Notes: a model not told the origin generated them from the sequence alone. Positions 1-8,099 are shown, numbered from the stretch's first letter. The stretch: 33,048 nucleotides of DNA from Patescibacteria group bacterium (GCA_018826445.1 JAHKBB010000027.1:1-33048); one strand, 5' to 3'. Made by a program: numbers and translations.

Positions 1-932
1 GCGATCCCGATGATCGCGATTGCGGATGCGATTGTGAGAGGTGACTTAACTATTTCCTGGATCCTTTGTCGTGTCTTTTGGCGCTTTTCTGTACTTGTCA
101 CCTTGCATTCCGCGTCTTTATTGGTCCAGAAGTCGTATAGGAAGTATAAACCCGCTCCTATCGCTATCATTCCTATTATCGGGGTAACTATCTTGTCCAA
201 TCCGATAAAGTCCCACGTTGTGAACCACAGGTTTAAGATCAAGTAATACATTACCGTCTCCGCGAAAATGAATAACCCTGCTATCTGGAGCATTTTTTTA
301 CGAGATCCTGTTTCCAGAAGGATTATTACAAACATCAGAAGTACCCACATTGCGCATGGGTTGAATCCGTCTACAAATCCCAGGATCAATGACATTGCCG
401 GGAGCGAATAGCTTTTTATGTCTATTACTCCCAGAATCGGGACTTTGAGTAGGCTTTTTGAGGTTTCGTCCTCGAGTGAGCATCCTGATCCGTCTGAACA
501 AGTTCCTTCTTCGTACGATTCTACGTTTCCGTGTCCCCCGGCTTTTACGTATTCTTCAAAGTTCAATGTGTTTTTTCCTTTGCTTTTCTCTATTAATTCG
601 ATAATTCGTTGTCCTGTTGTTTCCTCACTGTCAAAACCTTGTATTATTGTGTTTCCGACCAGTGTGATTGGTGTGACTTTGGGAAGTCCATCCAGTTCTG
701 TTATCTGATAGAAATGCTCTTTGTGTATTTCTTCTTCGATATCGTGGAATGTAATGTCCAGGTCTCCGCGTTCTTCTGAGAGTTCTTCTAGAAATGCCTT
801 TTCGTCTTGGCAGTGTTTGCAATTTAGCCTTTCAAATACGGATATGGGGATCTTTCCGTCTTGCGCGAGGGCGGTCTGGCCGAAAGCAAACAGAGTCGAA
901 ATTAAAAATAATGCGAGTATAAATTTTTTCAT
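1..932 (-). CDS. Thioredoxin/glutaredoxin-like + CcdA-like membrane fusion (partial)
   Basis: The frame is open from the ATG at 932 to the window edge, so the C-terminus is missing (310 codons visible). Residues 1-24 look like a signal peptide ending in ALAQ. A redoxin-like domain follows, with the motif CKHC at 38-41 and a VTPITLVGN stretch that fits the cis-Pro loop of glutaredoxins. After a linker containing CSDGSGCS, a hydrophobic domain starts with GFVDGFNPCAMWVLL, the signature of CcdA/DsbD-type electron-transfer membrane proteins, followed by further membrane segments. The inferred role is moving reducing equivalents across the membrane to an exported thioredoxin domain. It lies 13 bp after mscS on the same strand and is probably the last gene seen of that operon. 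No Shine-Dalgarno precedes the ATG. Family assignment is good; the partner is unknown. Confidence 0.82.
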   Translation of the reverse strand, partial: MKKFILALFLISTLFAFGQTALAQDGKIPISVFERLNCKHCQDEKAFLEELSEERGDLDITFHDIEEEIHKEHFYQITELDGLPKVTPITLVGNTIIQGFDSEETTGQRIIELIEKSKGKNTLNFEEYVKAGGHGNVESYEEGTCSDGSGCSLEDETSKSLLKVPILGVIDIKSYSLPAMSLILGFVDGFNPCAMWVLLMFVIILLETGSRKKMLQIAGLFIFAETVMYYLILNLWFTTWDFIGLDKIVTPIIGMIAIGAGLYFLYDFWTNKDAECKVTSTEKRQKTRQRIQEIVKSPLTIASAIAIIGI

Positions 933-945
933 CTTTGCAATTATA

Positions 946-1989
946 TCACGAATTTTTCTGAACAAAAACCGTTTGGGTGGGGTATGCGAAGTCGATCTTC
1001 TTTTTTTCGAAAGCTTCTTTTATGGCAAGATTTACTCTTTGCTGGATGTCCATGTACTCTTTGTATTCGTTTGATTTTACAAAGTATACGATTTCGTAAT
1101 TCAGGCTGAAGTCACCGAATTCCTTAAAGTGGACTCGATCCAGTGTTGCTTTGCCGGTCTTTGCAAAAATCTCTTTGATCATCTTTGGGATTTGTTTTAG
1201 TTTTGTCTGGGGAGTTTCGTATGTTACGCCGATTGTAAATACAATTCGGCGGTTTTTCATCTTCTTGAGGTTGTGAACTCTGGAGTTTGTGAGATCCTGA
1301 TTTGAGATGACTACTTCTTCACCTCGCAAACTTTCTATTCTTGTGGTTTTCAGACCAATTTTTTTGATGGTTCCTTGTTCGTTGTCGATAATAATGTGGT
1401 CACCTACTTCGAACGGTTTATCGAGATATATTGTAAATGAGGTGAATATGTCGGAAAGGATGTTTTGAAGCGCGAGGGCTATTGCGATACCTCCAATTCC
1501 CAGTCCCGCGATGAGCGAGCTTACGTTATATCCGAGGTTTGAGAGGATCAGGATGACTGCTATTATCCACAGCACTACTTTTGCGAATTTGTTGATGATC
1601 TTTAATGTGGCTTTGTTTTTTGAGTCGTTTTTTGTTGCTCTGTCGGTGCCGTACTCGATGATGTTTTGTACGGCTTTTACTCCTTCATATGTAAGGAGGA
1701 TTACGAGGATATACCAAATTCCTTTTTCGATGTTTGGTTCTAGCGCGAGGACGCGTGTGCTGAGGAAAAGGGCCAGTGCGAAGTAGAGGGGCCATCTGAT
1801 TCCCGCCAGGACCGCTACAAGCAAATTGTCCCACTCTGTTTTGGTTTTCTTTGCCAATACTTCAAATTTCGCGAGGACGTAGTTTGTAAATACCTTGAAC
1901 AGAATCATTAGTAAGACGAAGAGTAGGAGGGTGTAGAAATAGTCTCCCAAAGTATTACCATATGCGGTAATGCGCAAGAATTCTTGCAT
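946..1989 (-). CDS. mscS: MscS-family small-conductance mechanosensitive channel
   Basis: This 347-residue protein has about four N-terminal hydrophobic segments, then the pore helix region with small-residue packing (SSLIAGLGIGGIAIALALQ). The beta domain follows, with LDKPFEVGDHI, a GTIKKIGLKTTRIESL stretch and NQDLTNSRVHN, the classic MscS order. The family opens under membrane tension and releases solutes during hypo-osmotic shock. The length exceeds the minimal E. coli MscS because of extra N-terminal membrane helices. It starts 11 bp after the 4-TM gene and ends 13 bp before the redoxin/CcdA gene, so all three are probably cotranscribed. The start ATG begins MQEFLR and has no clear Shine-Dalgarno. 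Family assignment is firm. Confidence 0.93.
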   Translation of the reverse strand: MQEFLRITAYGNTLGDYFYTLLLFVLLMILFKVFTNYVLAKFEVLAKKTKTEWDNLLVAVLAGIRWPLYFALALFLSTRVLALEPNIEKGIWYILVILLTYEGVKAVQNIIEYGTDRATKNDSKNKATLKIINKFAKVVLWIIAVILILSNLGYNVSSLIAGLGIGGIAIALALQNILSDIFTSFTIYLDKPFEVGDHIIIDNEQGTIKKIGLKTTRIESLRGEEVVISNQDLTNSRVHNLKKMKNRRIVFTIGVTYETPQTKLKQIPKMIKEIFAKTGKATLDRVHFKEFGDFSLNYEIVYFVKSNEYKEYMDIQQRVNLAIKEAFEKKKIDFAYPTQTVFVQKNS

Positions 1990-2000
1990 AGAGCCTGTTT

Positions 2001-2459
2001 TTATTGATTAATGTCAGCGATGATGAGACCTCCCAGTACTTTGATTACGAAGTCTTCAGCTGCCCATAGCAGCAGTAGTCCAACCGGCATTTCGAATAGG
2101 AGTCCCATCATTAAGTATCCCGGAATGCCTGCTACGACAAACATCATAAGTCCATACGAGAGACCTTTGCATGTTAGGCATTTCCCGGGGATAGCTTTTT
2201 TAACGATTGTATAAAATCCAGCGAAAAGCAGTGTCGTGATCAGTGTGAACAGAACTGATAGGTACATGAATGTGGCCGTAGGCTCTTGTCCGAGCGACGG
2301 CATCATCAATTTGTTCCACAGGAATTTGTATTGCGGATTTAGATAATAATCCATGCTGAGCAGCGGGTCGATACCCGCATATATAAATTGTGCGAGTACC
2401 GCAACGGCAACAGCGGAGATCAGGTATCTCCAGACGTTAAATTTTTTCAGAACTAACAT
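2001..2459 (-). CDS. Uncharacterised 4-TM membrane protein
   Basis: I do not recognise this 152-residue protein. It shows four hydrophobic stretches, at about residues 12-30, 66-85, 100-120 and 125-148. There is a CLTCKG element at about 94-99 on the loop before the third segment, and it ends DINQ. Glycines and a proline inside the third and fourth segments (AGIPGYLMMGLLFEMPVGLLL) suggest a compact helical bundle. It sits between a membrane-type phosphodiesterase gene and mscS in the same direction, 36 bp and 11 bp away, so an envelope role is plausible but unproven. The paired cysteines could be redox-active or structural. No Shine-Dalgarno is visible before the ATG. Confidence 0.75.
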   Translation of the reverse strand: MLVLKKFNVWRYLISAVAVAVLAQFIYAGIDPLLSMDYYLNPQYKFLWNKLMMPSLGQEPTATFMYLSVLFTLITTLLFAGFYTIVKKAIPGKCLTCKGLSYGLMMFVVAGIPGYLMMGLLFEMPVGLLLLWAAEDFVIKVLGGLIIADINQ

Positions 2460-2495
2460 TTTTGTATTGGTTAATGGTTGTCCTTAAATACAAAG

Positions 2496-3803
2496 TTACT
2501 TCTTATAAGTTATATAGTCAAATATTTCTTCTGTCCGCGCGTATTTTTCAACACTCTTTATTTTGTCCGAAACGATGAGTGGAGTGACCATTTGTATTCT
2601 GCGCAGGCCTCCATGGGCTGCTCGCGGCTCTATTTTGTTCCAAGTTATACCCTTTTCTGTTGTTGCGATAAGTTCTCCTGCGTTTGGGAGTTGCAGAAGT
2701 CCGTGAATCTGATATATCGCGTCCGGGTATTCTGTGTGGTGTGAAAGTGCGAGACATTCTTTTTTCGTGATCCATCTGTCTATGAGTTTTTTTGCTTTTT
2801 CGTCCTCGGAATATCGCAGAGGATCTTTTCCTTCCAATAGTTGATACATATATCTTTTCCCTCTTTTTAAAATCTTTGCTACCCCCTTTTGTGAAAAAAT
2901 ATATGTTGTATTTTTCTTTGCCGCCATCAAGAATTCTATGGCTTTTGATTTTGCCATTCTTTTCATAATTACCTCAAAATCCGCGCGATCTTGCACATAA
3001 TTTCTAAATTTCTTGTATGACATTTTTCGTTGCCAGAAATCACCCTTTTGTCTGTGTTTGAAATATATTTGTCCGAAGCATCCACCGTCAAAATTGAACC
3101 TCATAAAATGTGTCAAAAGGCCCATTTGTCTCAAGGCCTTTCTGATTCTGAACGGCTTTCGTGCTTTTTCCATTCCGTGGTCGGAACAAACGATGATTCT
3201 GGTGTTGTCTTGTTTTATATTCAGAAGTTTACCGACCAGCACATCTACTTTTCTCATCATTTTAATCAGCTTTTTATCTGTCTGTTCAATATGTTGAAAT
3301 GAATCACTGTTTGGGAACCATCCTACTATCAAATCCTTGCCGTGTATGTACGATCTTATTATTTTGCGAATAACTCTGTTTGTATCGTAGTCATTATGGA
3401 AAAGCCAGACTAAAGCATTTGTGTAGTGTCTGATAAATGTTGTGGCTCCTTTGTATACCAATTCTCCTATTGCGACTGAATTTTTGTAGTATTCATAAAC
3501 TGTTTTTGCTTTCTCCAATTTTTTATTTAGTGCTTTGTAATTCACGAGGTATTCATCGAAGTACCTATAGTTTCTGTTGAATTGGTTGTGGCCGGAAATA
3601 CCAAAGTGAAACGGATTTTTGCCGGTGAAAATAGGCACGTGTGATGGTCCCGTAACAGACGGGAATGTCGATACGCAGGTCGGGACGTATGTTCCCCTCT
3701 TTATGAGCTTCCTAATATTCGGCAAAAGTCCTCTTTTTAAAAAAGATTCCAGCTTTTTTGTTGAGAGACCGTCGATGAGCAGGGTTATACACCTTTTTGG
3801 CAT
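2496..3803 (-). CDS. Type I phosphodiesterase / nucleotide pyrophosphatase (alkaline phosphatase superfamily)
   Basis: The 435 residues begin TLLIDGL, where D11 is a likely metal ligand, followed by the hallmark TFPSVTGPSHVPIFTGKNP. T46 is the likely nucleophile by family analogy. Further on come IIVCSDHGME and, near the end, AAHGGLRR, both matching metal-binding blocks of the Phosphodiest family (PF01663). Members hydrolyse phosphodiester or pyrophosphate bonds in nucleotides, nucleotide sugars or lipid head groups; the substrate here is not predictable. No signal peptide is evident, so it may be cytoplasmic or retained by another means. A weak TTAGGA lies 10 bases before the ATG. The start is only 4 bp after the 35-codon ORF. 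Confidence 0.87.
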   Translation of the reverse strand: MPKRCITLLIDGLSTKKLESFLKRGLLPNIRKLIKRGTYVPTCVSTFPSVTGPSHVPIFTGKNPFHFGISGHNQFNRNYRYFDEYLVNYKALNKKLEKAKTVYEYYKNSVAIGELVYKGATTFIRHYTNALVWLFHNDYDTNRVIRKIIRSYIHGKDLIVGWFPNSDSFQHIEQTDKKLIKMMRKVDVLVGKLLNIKQDNTRIIVCSDHGMEKARKPFRIRKALRQMGLLTHFMRFNFDGGCFGQIYFKHRQKGDFWQRKMSYKKFRNYVQDRADFEVIMKRMAKSKAIEFLMAAKKNTTYIFSQKGVAKILKRGKRYMYQLLEGKDPLRYSEDEKAKKLIDRWITKKECLALSHHTEYPDAIYQIHGLLQLPNAGELIATTEKGITWNKIEPRAAHGGLRRIQMVTPLIVSDKIKSVEKYARTEEIFDYITYKK

Positions 3804-3807
3804 GGTT

Positions 3808-3915
3808 TTATATTCCTAATGCTGTTTTCACGTCTCTAGCGTGCTCTTCTTCCATTGTTAAAATATCTTCCAGCGCTCTTTTTAGTCCATATTCTCCAAG
3901 TTCTTCCTTTGTCAT
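3808..3915 (-). CDS. 35-aa ORF resembling a ferritin-like C-terminal helix
   Basis: The short ORF begins MTKEELGEYG and ends VKTALGI. Its EDILTMEEEHARDVK segment looks like the last di-iron helix of bacterioferritin/ferritin-like proteins (the EEEHA pattern). Nothing resembling the rest of a ferritin exists upstream in any frame on this strand, and a TGA closes the frame six codons upstream. It could be a decayed ferritin gene, a genuine microprotein, or chance. The phosphodiesterase ATG follows after 4 bp, as in an operon. A strong GC-rich hairpin ends 3 bp before the ATG. Confidence 0.4.
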   Translation of the reverse strand: MTKEELGEYGLKRALEDILTMEEEHARDVKTALGI

Positions 3916-3918
3916 TAT

Positions 3919-3962
3919 CCCGGGACGCTTTCAACCGAACTTGTAAGTAAGTCCGTCCCGGG
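3919..3962. repeat. 9-bp GC-rich inverted repeat (hairpin)
   Basis: CCCGGGACG at 3919-3927 is exactly complementary to CGTCCCGGG at 3954-3962, with a 26-nt loop that itself contains a small CTT/AAG pairing. Neither side has a T-run, so it is not a standard terminator. It lies directly upstream of the minus-strand ORF starting at 3915 and could control entry into that operon. Confidence 0.7.
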
Positions 3963-4134
3963 GTGTTTAACACCTCTGCACAGTCTGCCACTCTTTCTTT
4001 GTTTTCTCAAATTTTTTGTTATACTTCTGCTTGCATTAATTTGGACTCGTTCCGGTTTTGAGTCACTGTTGCACGCATTTATGGTCCGGCTTCAGGGATT
4101 GGGAGTGATGGCGGTCAGTTTGCTTCTGTTTGTG

Positions 4135-4162
4135 TTGTGTAAAGTTTTTTATTCGTTATAAT
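4135..4162 (+). promoter_or_regulatory. Sigma70-type promoter for the DUF318 permease
   Basis: TTGTGT at 4135-4140 and TATAAT at 4157-4162 are separated by 16 bases. The expected transcription start near 4169 leaves only about 6 untranslated bases before the ATG at 4176. The rest of the 260-bp gap from 3916 holds nothing else I can support beyond the hairpin at 3919-3962. Confidence 0.6.
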
Positions 4163-4175
4163 TTGCAGCGCTACT

Positions 4176-5120
4176 ATGTTCCAATATATTGCAGATTTAA
4201 TTACGTATGATCTTTTTGAAATTGCACAGGGCAGTCCTCTCGCTGATTCCGTGAATTTTTTTATTTATGATGTCCTAAAGATATCTGTGTTGATTTTTTT
4301 CATTGTTTCTTTGATCGCATTTGTTCGAACTTATATTCCTACGAACAAGATTCGCGATTTCATGTCTGGGTCTCATTACGGTTTTGGGAATGTTGCTGCT
4401 GCCACGTTTGGTGCAGTCACGCCGTTTTGCTCCTGTTCGTCCGTTCCTCTTTTTATTGGATTTATCAAAGCACGGGTCCCTCTTGGGATAGCGTTTTCTT
4501 TCCTGATTACGTCTCCTCTGGTTAATGAGGTGGCATTTGTGATTATGGGAGGTCTTTTTGGTTGGAAATTAGCTGTGCTGTATGCACTCTCCGGAATTTT
4601 GCTGGGTGTAATTGCAGGAATTATTTTGGGAATGTTGAAAATGGAGAACAGTTTGATTCTTGAGGACGCAAAAGGTGGGAAGATGTATGAATATATTCCT
4701 TCTAAGTTTGTGGAAAAAATAAAATATTCTTCCAAAGATGGTTGGAAGACATTCAAAAAATTACTTCCTTATATCGTTGTGGGAATTGGTATTGGAGCTG
4801 TAGTTTACGGTTACGTCCCACAGGAGTTTTTCATCAATTATGTAGGGAAATATAGTGTTTTTGCTGTTCCTGTTGCTGTCGTGGTTGGTGTCCCTATTTA
4901 CGCCGGTTGTTCTACTGTTGCGCCGCTTATTTTTGGAATTACCGCAAATGGTGTTCCGCTTGGAACTTCACTTGCTCTGATGATGTCTATTGCCGGACTT
5001 TCGTTGCCTGAGGGGGTTATGTTAAGGCGAGTGATGAACATGAAGTTGCTGGCCACCTTTTTTGGGATAGTGGCTGTTGGGATTCTGCTGATTGGATATT
5101 TGTTTAACTTTTTGGGGTAA
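4176..5120 (+). CDS. DUF318 / ArsP-YraQ-like permease
   Basis: The 314-residue integral membrane protein carries the repeated signature of the PF03773 permease family. TPFCSCSSVPLFIGF at 82-96 begins the first half, and a matching YAGCSTVAPLIFG begins the second. Each is followed by a GVPLG/RVPLG element and a long hydrophobic run (SFLITSPLVNEVAF; LALMMSIAGLSLPEG). Some relatives export organoarsenicals (ArsP), while many are uncharacterised. The cysteines at 85, 87 and about 242 could bind a soft metal or metalloid, which is an inference. No arsR or other resistance gene is adjacent. There is no Shine-Dalgarno and the mRNA is probably nearly leaderless. Family is confident, substrate unknown. 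Confidence 0.85.
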   Translation: MFQYIADLITYDLFEIAQGSPLADSVNFFIYDVLKISVLIFFIVSLIAFVRTYIPTNKIRDFMSGSHYGFGNVAAATFGAVTPFCSCSSVPLFIGFIKARVPLGIAFSFLITSPLVNEVAFVIMGGLFGWKLAVLYALSGILLGVIAGIILGMLKMENSLILEDAKGGKMYEYIPSKFVEKIKYSSKDGWKTFKKLLPYIVVGIGIGAVVYGYVPQEFFINYVGKYSVFAVPVAVVVGVPIYAGCSTVAPLIFGITANGVPLGTSLALMMSIAGLSLPEGVMLRRVMNMKLLATFFGIVAVGILLIGYLFNFLG

Positions 5121-5133
5121 TTCTGTCGAAATC

Positions 5134-5162
5134 TTGACAAAGAGTGTTCCTCGGGAGATAAT
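5134..5162 (+). promoter_or_regulatory. Strong sigma70-type promoter for the Cys/Met PLP enzyme
   Basis: A perfect TTGACA at 5134-5139 and GATAAT at 5157-5162 have the ideal 17-base spacing. Transcription would begin near 5169, giving a leader of about 23 bases to the ATG at 5192. Confidence 0.8.
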
Positions 5163-5191
5163 CCCTCCCTATTTATTTGTTGGTTTTGAAT

Positions 5192-6589
5192 ATGACCGAT
5201 AAGACGAGAGTGCAATCGGAAACTCCGAGAGTAGTGAGGGTCACTCCTGATATGAAGGCATTGGCCCGATTTGTATTAGAGCAGGCCGGAAGAGAGGCCA
5301 TTACTGATGACGTGAGATTGGCCGCTGCTTATATCTTGGGGCATGAAGGGGTCGAACCCGCTGCCGAATCGGAGTGGGACCCGGGTAGGGCCCTAAAAGA
5401 CGGCGTTCGTCATGAATTCGGGGAACGTGGCGGTGTTAATATGTCGATAGAAGCTTCAACTACATTTACCGTTATTGAATCTGAGACGATGCCTAAGATT
5501 TTTCAAGGGGAAAGGGGAGTGAAGGAAGGGTGTTATCTTTATTCAAGGCATTTCAATCCGACCAATTTTCATTTCGGACAACGACTGGCCGCTATGGAGG
5601 ATATGAAAATTGCCTATCCTACCGCGAGCGGTATGTCGGCAATAGGGTGTACCGTACGTCAGAACCTTGAGATGGGTGACGAGGTTATAGCCAGCGGTAC
5701 CGTGTATGGTGGGACGCATGCTCTTTTTGAGAATATTCTTCCGCGGGAAGGCATTGGTGTCACATTTGTTAATCCGAATAACACGAAAGATTTTGAGAGG
5801 GCGATTACTCTTAAAACAAAGATAATTTACGTGGAAACCGAGGCAAATCCCACGATGGTAATTGCTGATCTGCGTGCTCTTGCGCAAATGGCAAACGCTC
5901 ACAGCATTGCTTTGGTTGTGGACAATACATTTACGCCGCTAAGTTTTACACCGGCTCATATGGAGGCGGATAATTTGGTGGTTCTTTATTCCACTACCAA
6001 ATTTATTAATGGAATGAGTGACGCGGTTGGCGGCGCCATCTGCTGTAGTGAAGAATTTTTGACGAAATTAATGGATTTGCGTACCGGCCGCTTGATGCTC
6101 GATGGACCTGTCATGGATCCGAAAAATGCTTTTCAACTGAATTTGTATCTTAATACTCTGCCTATTCGTATCATGGAACATTCGAGAAGAGCTCTTATGT
6201 ATGCTCAGAGGATGGAGGAAATGGGTCTTCGCGTATATTATCCAGGTCTTTCATCACATCCCCAGCATGAACTTGCGACTTCAATGATGAATCCTCGGTA
6301 CGGATATGGTGGTATGCTCTCTGCTGATTTTGGAAGCGCGGAAATGGCGATGAAATTCGCTGACAAACTCCAAGAACTTAATGGGGCGTTTCACGCCGTC
6401 AGTTTCGGTTATTGTCATACGCTTGTTTCTGTGTCCGCCACTTCCACTTCGTCCGAGGTTGCTCCTGAGGATCAGAGAGCGATGGGGCTTACGCCCGGAT
6501 TGGCAAGACTTTCTATAGGTTTCACCGGGGGACTTGAATCCGAGTGGAAAAAAATAGAAGAGGCAATAAATTGTGTGCGGAAAGGATAG
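5192..6589 (+). CDS. Cys/Met-metabolism PLP enzyme (methionine gamma-lyase / cystathionine synthase-lyase-like)
   Basis: This 465-residue protein belongs to the Cys_Met_Meta_PP family. YSRHFNPTN at 117-125 is the phosphate-binding tyrosine/arginine block. VVDNTFTP at 242-249 holds the aspartate that pairs with the pyridine nitrogen, and STTKFINGMSDAVGG at 267-281 holds the PLP lysine K270. The C-terminal ARLSIGFTGGLES is the substrate-carboxylate arginine region. Members do gamma- or beta-elimination or replacement on homocysteine, cystathionine or methionine derivatives; which one is not decidable here. About 80 N-terminal residues precede the usual family start, an unusual extension. The ATG at 5192 is preferred over the in-frame TTG at 5177 because it is the first ATG after the predicted transcription start. 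It is probably monocistronic. Confidence 0.88.
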   Translation: MTDKTRVQSETPRVVRVTPDMKALARFVLEQAGREAITDDVRLAAAYILGHEGVEPAAESEWDPGRALKDGVRHEFGERGGVNMSIEASTTFTVIESETMPKIFQGERGVKEGCYLYSRHFNPTNFHFGQRLAAMEDMKIAYPTASGMSAIGCTVRQNLEMGDEVIASGTVYGGTHALFENILPREGIGVTFVNPNNTKDFERAITLKTKIIYVETEANPTMVIADLRALAQMANAHSIALVVDNTFTPLSFTPAHMEADNLVVLYSTTKFINGMSDAVGGAICCSEEFLTKLMDLRTGRLMLDGPVMDPKNAFQLNLYLNTLPIRIMEHSRRALMYAQRMEEMGLRVYYPGLSSHPQHELATSMMNPRYGYGGMLSADFGSAEMAMKFADKLQELNGAFHAVSFGYCHTLVSVSATSTSSEVAPEDQRAMGLTPGLARLSIGFTGGLESEWKKIEEAINCVRKG

Positions 6590-6670
6590 GCCGGACCATG
6601 ATTTTACTATATGATGAGCAAGCGAGATTACCCTGTTAATGTGCCGAACTCCAGAAATTGTCAAAAAGCC

Positions 6671-6699
6671 TTGACTTTTCTAGCCTTTGTCTGCATAAT
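6671..6699 (+). promoter_or_regulatory. Sigma70-type promoter for the RRM protein
   Basis: TTGACT at 6671-6676 and CATAAT at 6694-6699 are 17 bases apart. A start near 6706 gives a leader of roughly 89 bases, unusually long for this window. It includes a small CCCCGA/TCGAGG stem-loop around 6731-6746. A leader of this kind before an RNA-binding protein is a reasonable site for self-regulation. Confidence 0.7.
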
Positions 6700-6794
6700 T
6701 CCCGCGTAAGTTTTCAACAGGTTTTATTTCCCCGAGTGTTCGAGGTTCTAAAAAAGGTTGCAGTCTTACATTACCTATCATTTAACAAAGCAAA

Positions 6795-7073
6795 ATGGGT
6801 AAAAAATTGTACGTCGGAGGAATTGCTTGGACCACCAAAGAGGACGGTCTGAAGGAAACATTCTCCGCAGCAGGCGAAGTAGAGTCTGCAACCATTATCA
6901 CGGACAGAATGTCCGGTCGCTCAAAGGGTTTTGGATTCGTTGAATTTGTCAACGATGACGACGCTCAGAAAGCTATCGAGATGTTCAACGGAAAGGAGCT
7001 TGACGGCAGAACTCTTACTGTCAATGAAGCTCGTCCACGTGAGGAAAGACCATCTAGAGAAGACAGTTACTAA
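6795..7073 (+). CDS. RRM-type RNA-binding protein
   Basis: The 92-residue protein is a single RNA-recognition motif. RNP2 is LYVGGI at 5-10 and RNP1 is KGFGFVEF at 44-51, with the aromatic residues that stack on RNA bases present in both. The C-terminus (RPREERPSREDSY) is a short charged tail. Similar bacterial RRM proteins, known best from cyanobacteria, often respond to cold and bind single-stranded RNA. The ATG follows AACAAAGCAAA with no Shine-Dalgarno. The gene has its own promoter, a long leader and a strong terminator, so it is a single-gene unit. Family is certain; RNA targets are unknown. Confidence 0.95.
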   Translation: MGKKLYVGGIAWTTKEDGLKETFSAAGEVESATIITDRMSGRSKGFGFVEFVNDDDAQKAIEMFNGKELDGRTLTVNEARPREERPSREDSY

Positions 7074-7090
7074 GAAAAAAGGTCAAATAG

Positions 7091-7118
7091 AGAGTCCCAG
7101 CAATGGGGCTCTTTTTTT
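7091..7118 (+). terminator. Intrinsic terminator after the RRM gene
   Basis: AGAGTCCC (7091-7098) pairs with GGGGCTCT (7105-7112), one pair being G-U, over a 6-base loop. It is followed by a T-run to 7118. It lies between convergent genes and may act in both directions, although the minus-strand side has a poorer U tract. Confidence 0.9.
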
Positions 7119-7119
7119 G

Positions 7120-7488
7120 TTACATTGTCGCTTCGGCTTTTGTTTCCTCTGTTGCGGGCGATGATCCCTCTGTTACTGCCGCTTTTCCCCGTGCGAGTTG
7201 CATGATCGATGCAATCTCCGGATTTTTCGGATTTAAGTTTCGTGGTTTTTCATCACCTTTCTCTATGAAAAAGAGGCTTCTTTCTATTAATTGCGACTCT
7301 TTTTCTCTACCTTCCAGTTGCACGCGTAATCTTGCAACTTCACTGTCTTCCTGTAATGACGGATCCTGTTTTAAGATTGCTTCAAACGCCGCCCTTACCG
7401 TTACAACTGCTTGGGTTGTGAGTCTGACTTCTAGTAATGATCCAATTATTTCCAATTCTTTTCCGAAATTTGTTTCTGGGGTTCCCAT
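7120..7488 (-). CDS. Hypothetical protein, 122 aa
   Basis: I do not recognise this protein. It is soluble and mostly helical by composition. An N-terminal helix-rich segment (GKELEIIGSLLEVRLTTQAVVTVRAAFEAIL) is followed by a charged region that could form a short coiled coil (SEVARLRVQLEGREKESQLIERS) and an Ala/Glu/Thr-rich tail. No membrane segment or cysteine is present. The ATG at 7488 is the only ATG available after the upstream in-frame stop, and no Shine-Dalgarno precedes it. It converges with the RRM gene, with their terminators adjacent, and diverges from the gene at 7642. I prefer this frame over the plus-strand frame across the same bases because that one reads as a low-complexity Ser/Phe/Cys sequence. 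Confidence 0.65.
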   Translation of the reverse strand: MGTPETNFGKELEIIGSLLEVRLTTQAVVTVRAAFEAILKQDPSLQEDSEVARLRVQLEGREKESQLIERSLFFIEKGDEKPRNLNPKNPEIASIMQLARGKAAVTEGSSPATEETKAEATM

Positions 7489-7604
7489 GGGTTTTTGGTT
7501 AATGGCTTTTGAAACAATTCAAGCGTAAGCCTTCTTTATAAAAATTGCAAAACGAAAAGAACGTTTTGTAATTCGAGTACAGGAAGCAACTCGTAATAAT
7601 AGAT

Positions 7605-7633
7605 TTGACCTGTTGCGAAAGATGGTGTTTAAT
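7605..7633 (+). promoter_or_regulatory. Promoter for the 151-aa hypothetical gene
   Basis: TTGACC at 7605-7610 and TTTAAT at 7628-7633 are 17 bases apart. The ATG lies at 7642, only 8 bases after the -10 box, so the mRNA would be essentially leaderless. Confidence 0.55.
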
Positions 7634-7641
7634 ACCCTCCA

Positions 7642-8097
7642 ATGCTGGAAAAAACACCGGTAAATATAGGATTGGTACATTGCCTGTTTCAGGAGGGGCA
7701 TGATGATGAGCTTAAGGATTGGCTGATCGCGCATATGACTGAACTTGTCAGAGAAAGGGTTAATCTGACGGTGCGGGTTGTAGCTCCCTCCGAGCATGGA
7801 GACCAAACCGAGTGTGTTCTTAGGGAGGTCCGAGCTATGCTTCGGGATTGGGCTGGTACTTACCACTATATTTTGGCTTCGGACCCGGCCATTGATATTT
7901 TGGGCGGGCGTGGGATTAATGTCGGGGAAGGGAGCAGGTTTCGTCCGTTGGGCGGTCCAGGGTTTGTTAATAGATTGAGGACGTGGTTGATTTACATTCT
8001 GCGGGATCTTGGCGGGGTTGAAGACGAACACGAATTCGAACCCGAATCTTTGAAATCCGCATGGAAAGAGATCGGGGTTTTAAGAAGGCGTGTTTAA
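7642..8097 (+). CDS. Hypothetical protein, 151 aa
   Basis: I do not recognise this protein. It is soluble, with a region NIGLVHCLFQEGHDDELKDWL at the start, a central strand-like VNLTVRVVAP, and a Gly-rich stretch (ILGGRGINVGEGSRFRPLGGPG) at about 88-109. That stretch may be a loop or nucleotide-binding element but fits no motif I know. The C-terminus is acidic then basic (EDEHEFEPES, VLRRRV). It is favoured over the 170-codon frame on the opposite strand because it has a plausible promoter, ordinary amino-acid balance and a start at the right distance. It ends 3 bp before the tRNA-Asn gene on the other strand. Confidence 0.65.
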   Translation: MLEKTPVNIGLVHCLFQEGHDDELKDWLIAHMTELVRERVNLTVRVVAPSEHGDQTECVLREVRAMLRDWAGTYHYILASDPAIDILGGRGINVGEGSRFRPLGGPGFVNRLRTWLIYILRDLGGVEDEHEFEPESLKSAWKEIGVLRRRV

Positions 8098-8099
8098 AA

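Noticed and set aside
3919-4162. Open plus-strand frame between the hairpin and the permease
   Set aside because: It has no start codon before 4079 except weak TTG codons; only 26 codons follow the first ATG. Openness is likely chance.
7519-8031. 170-codon minus-strand ORF opposite the 151-aa gene
   Set aside because: Composition is poor in acidic residues and rich in Asn/Pro/Arg/Ser, and it has no promoter or family signal. The plus-strand frame has a promoter and normal composition.
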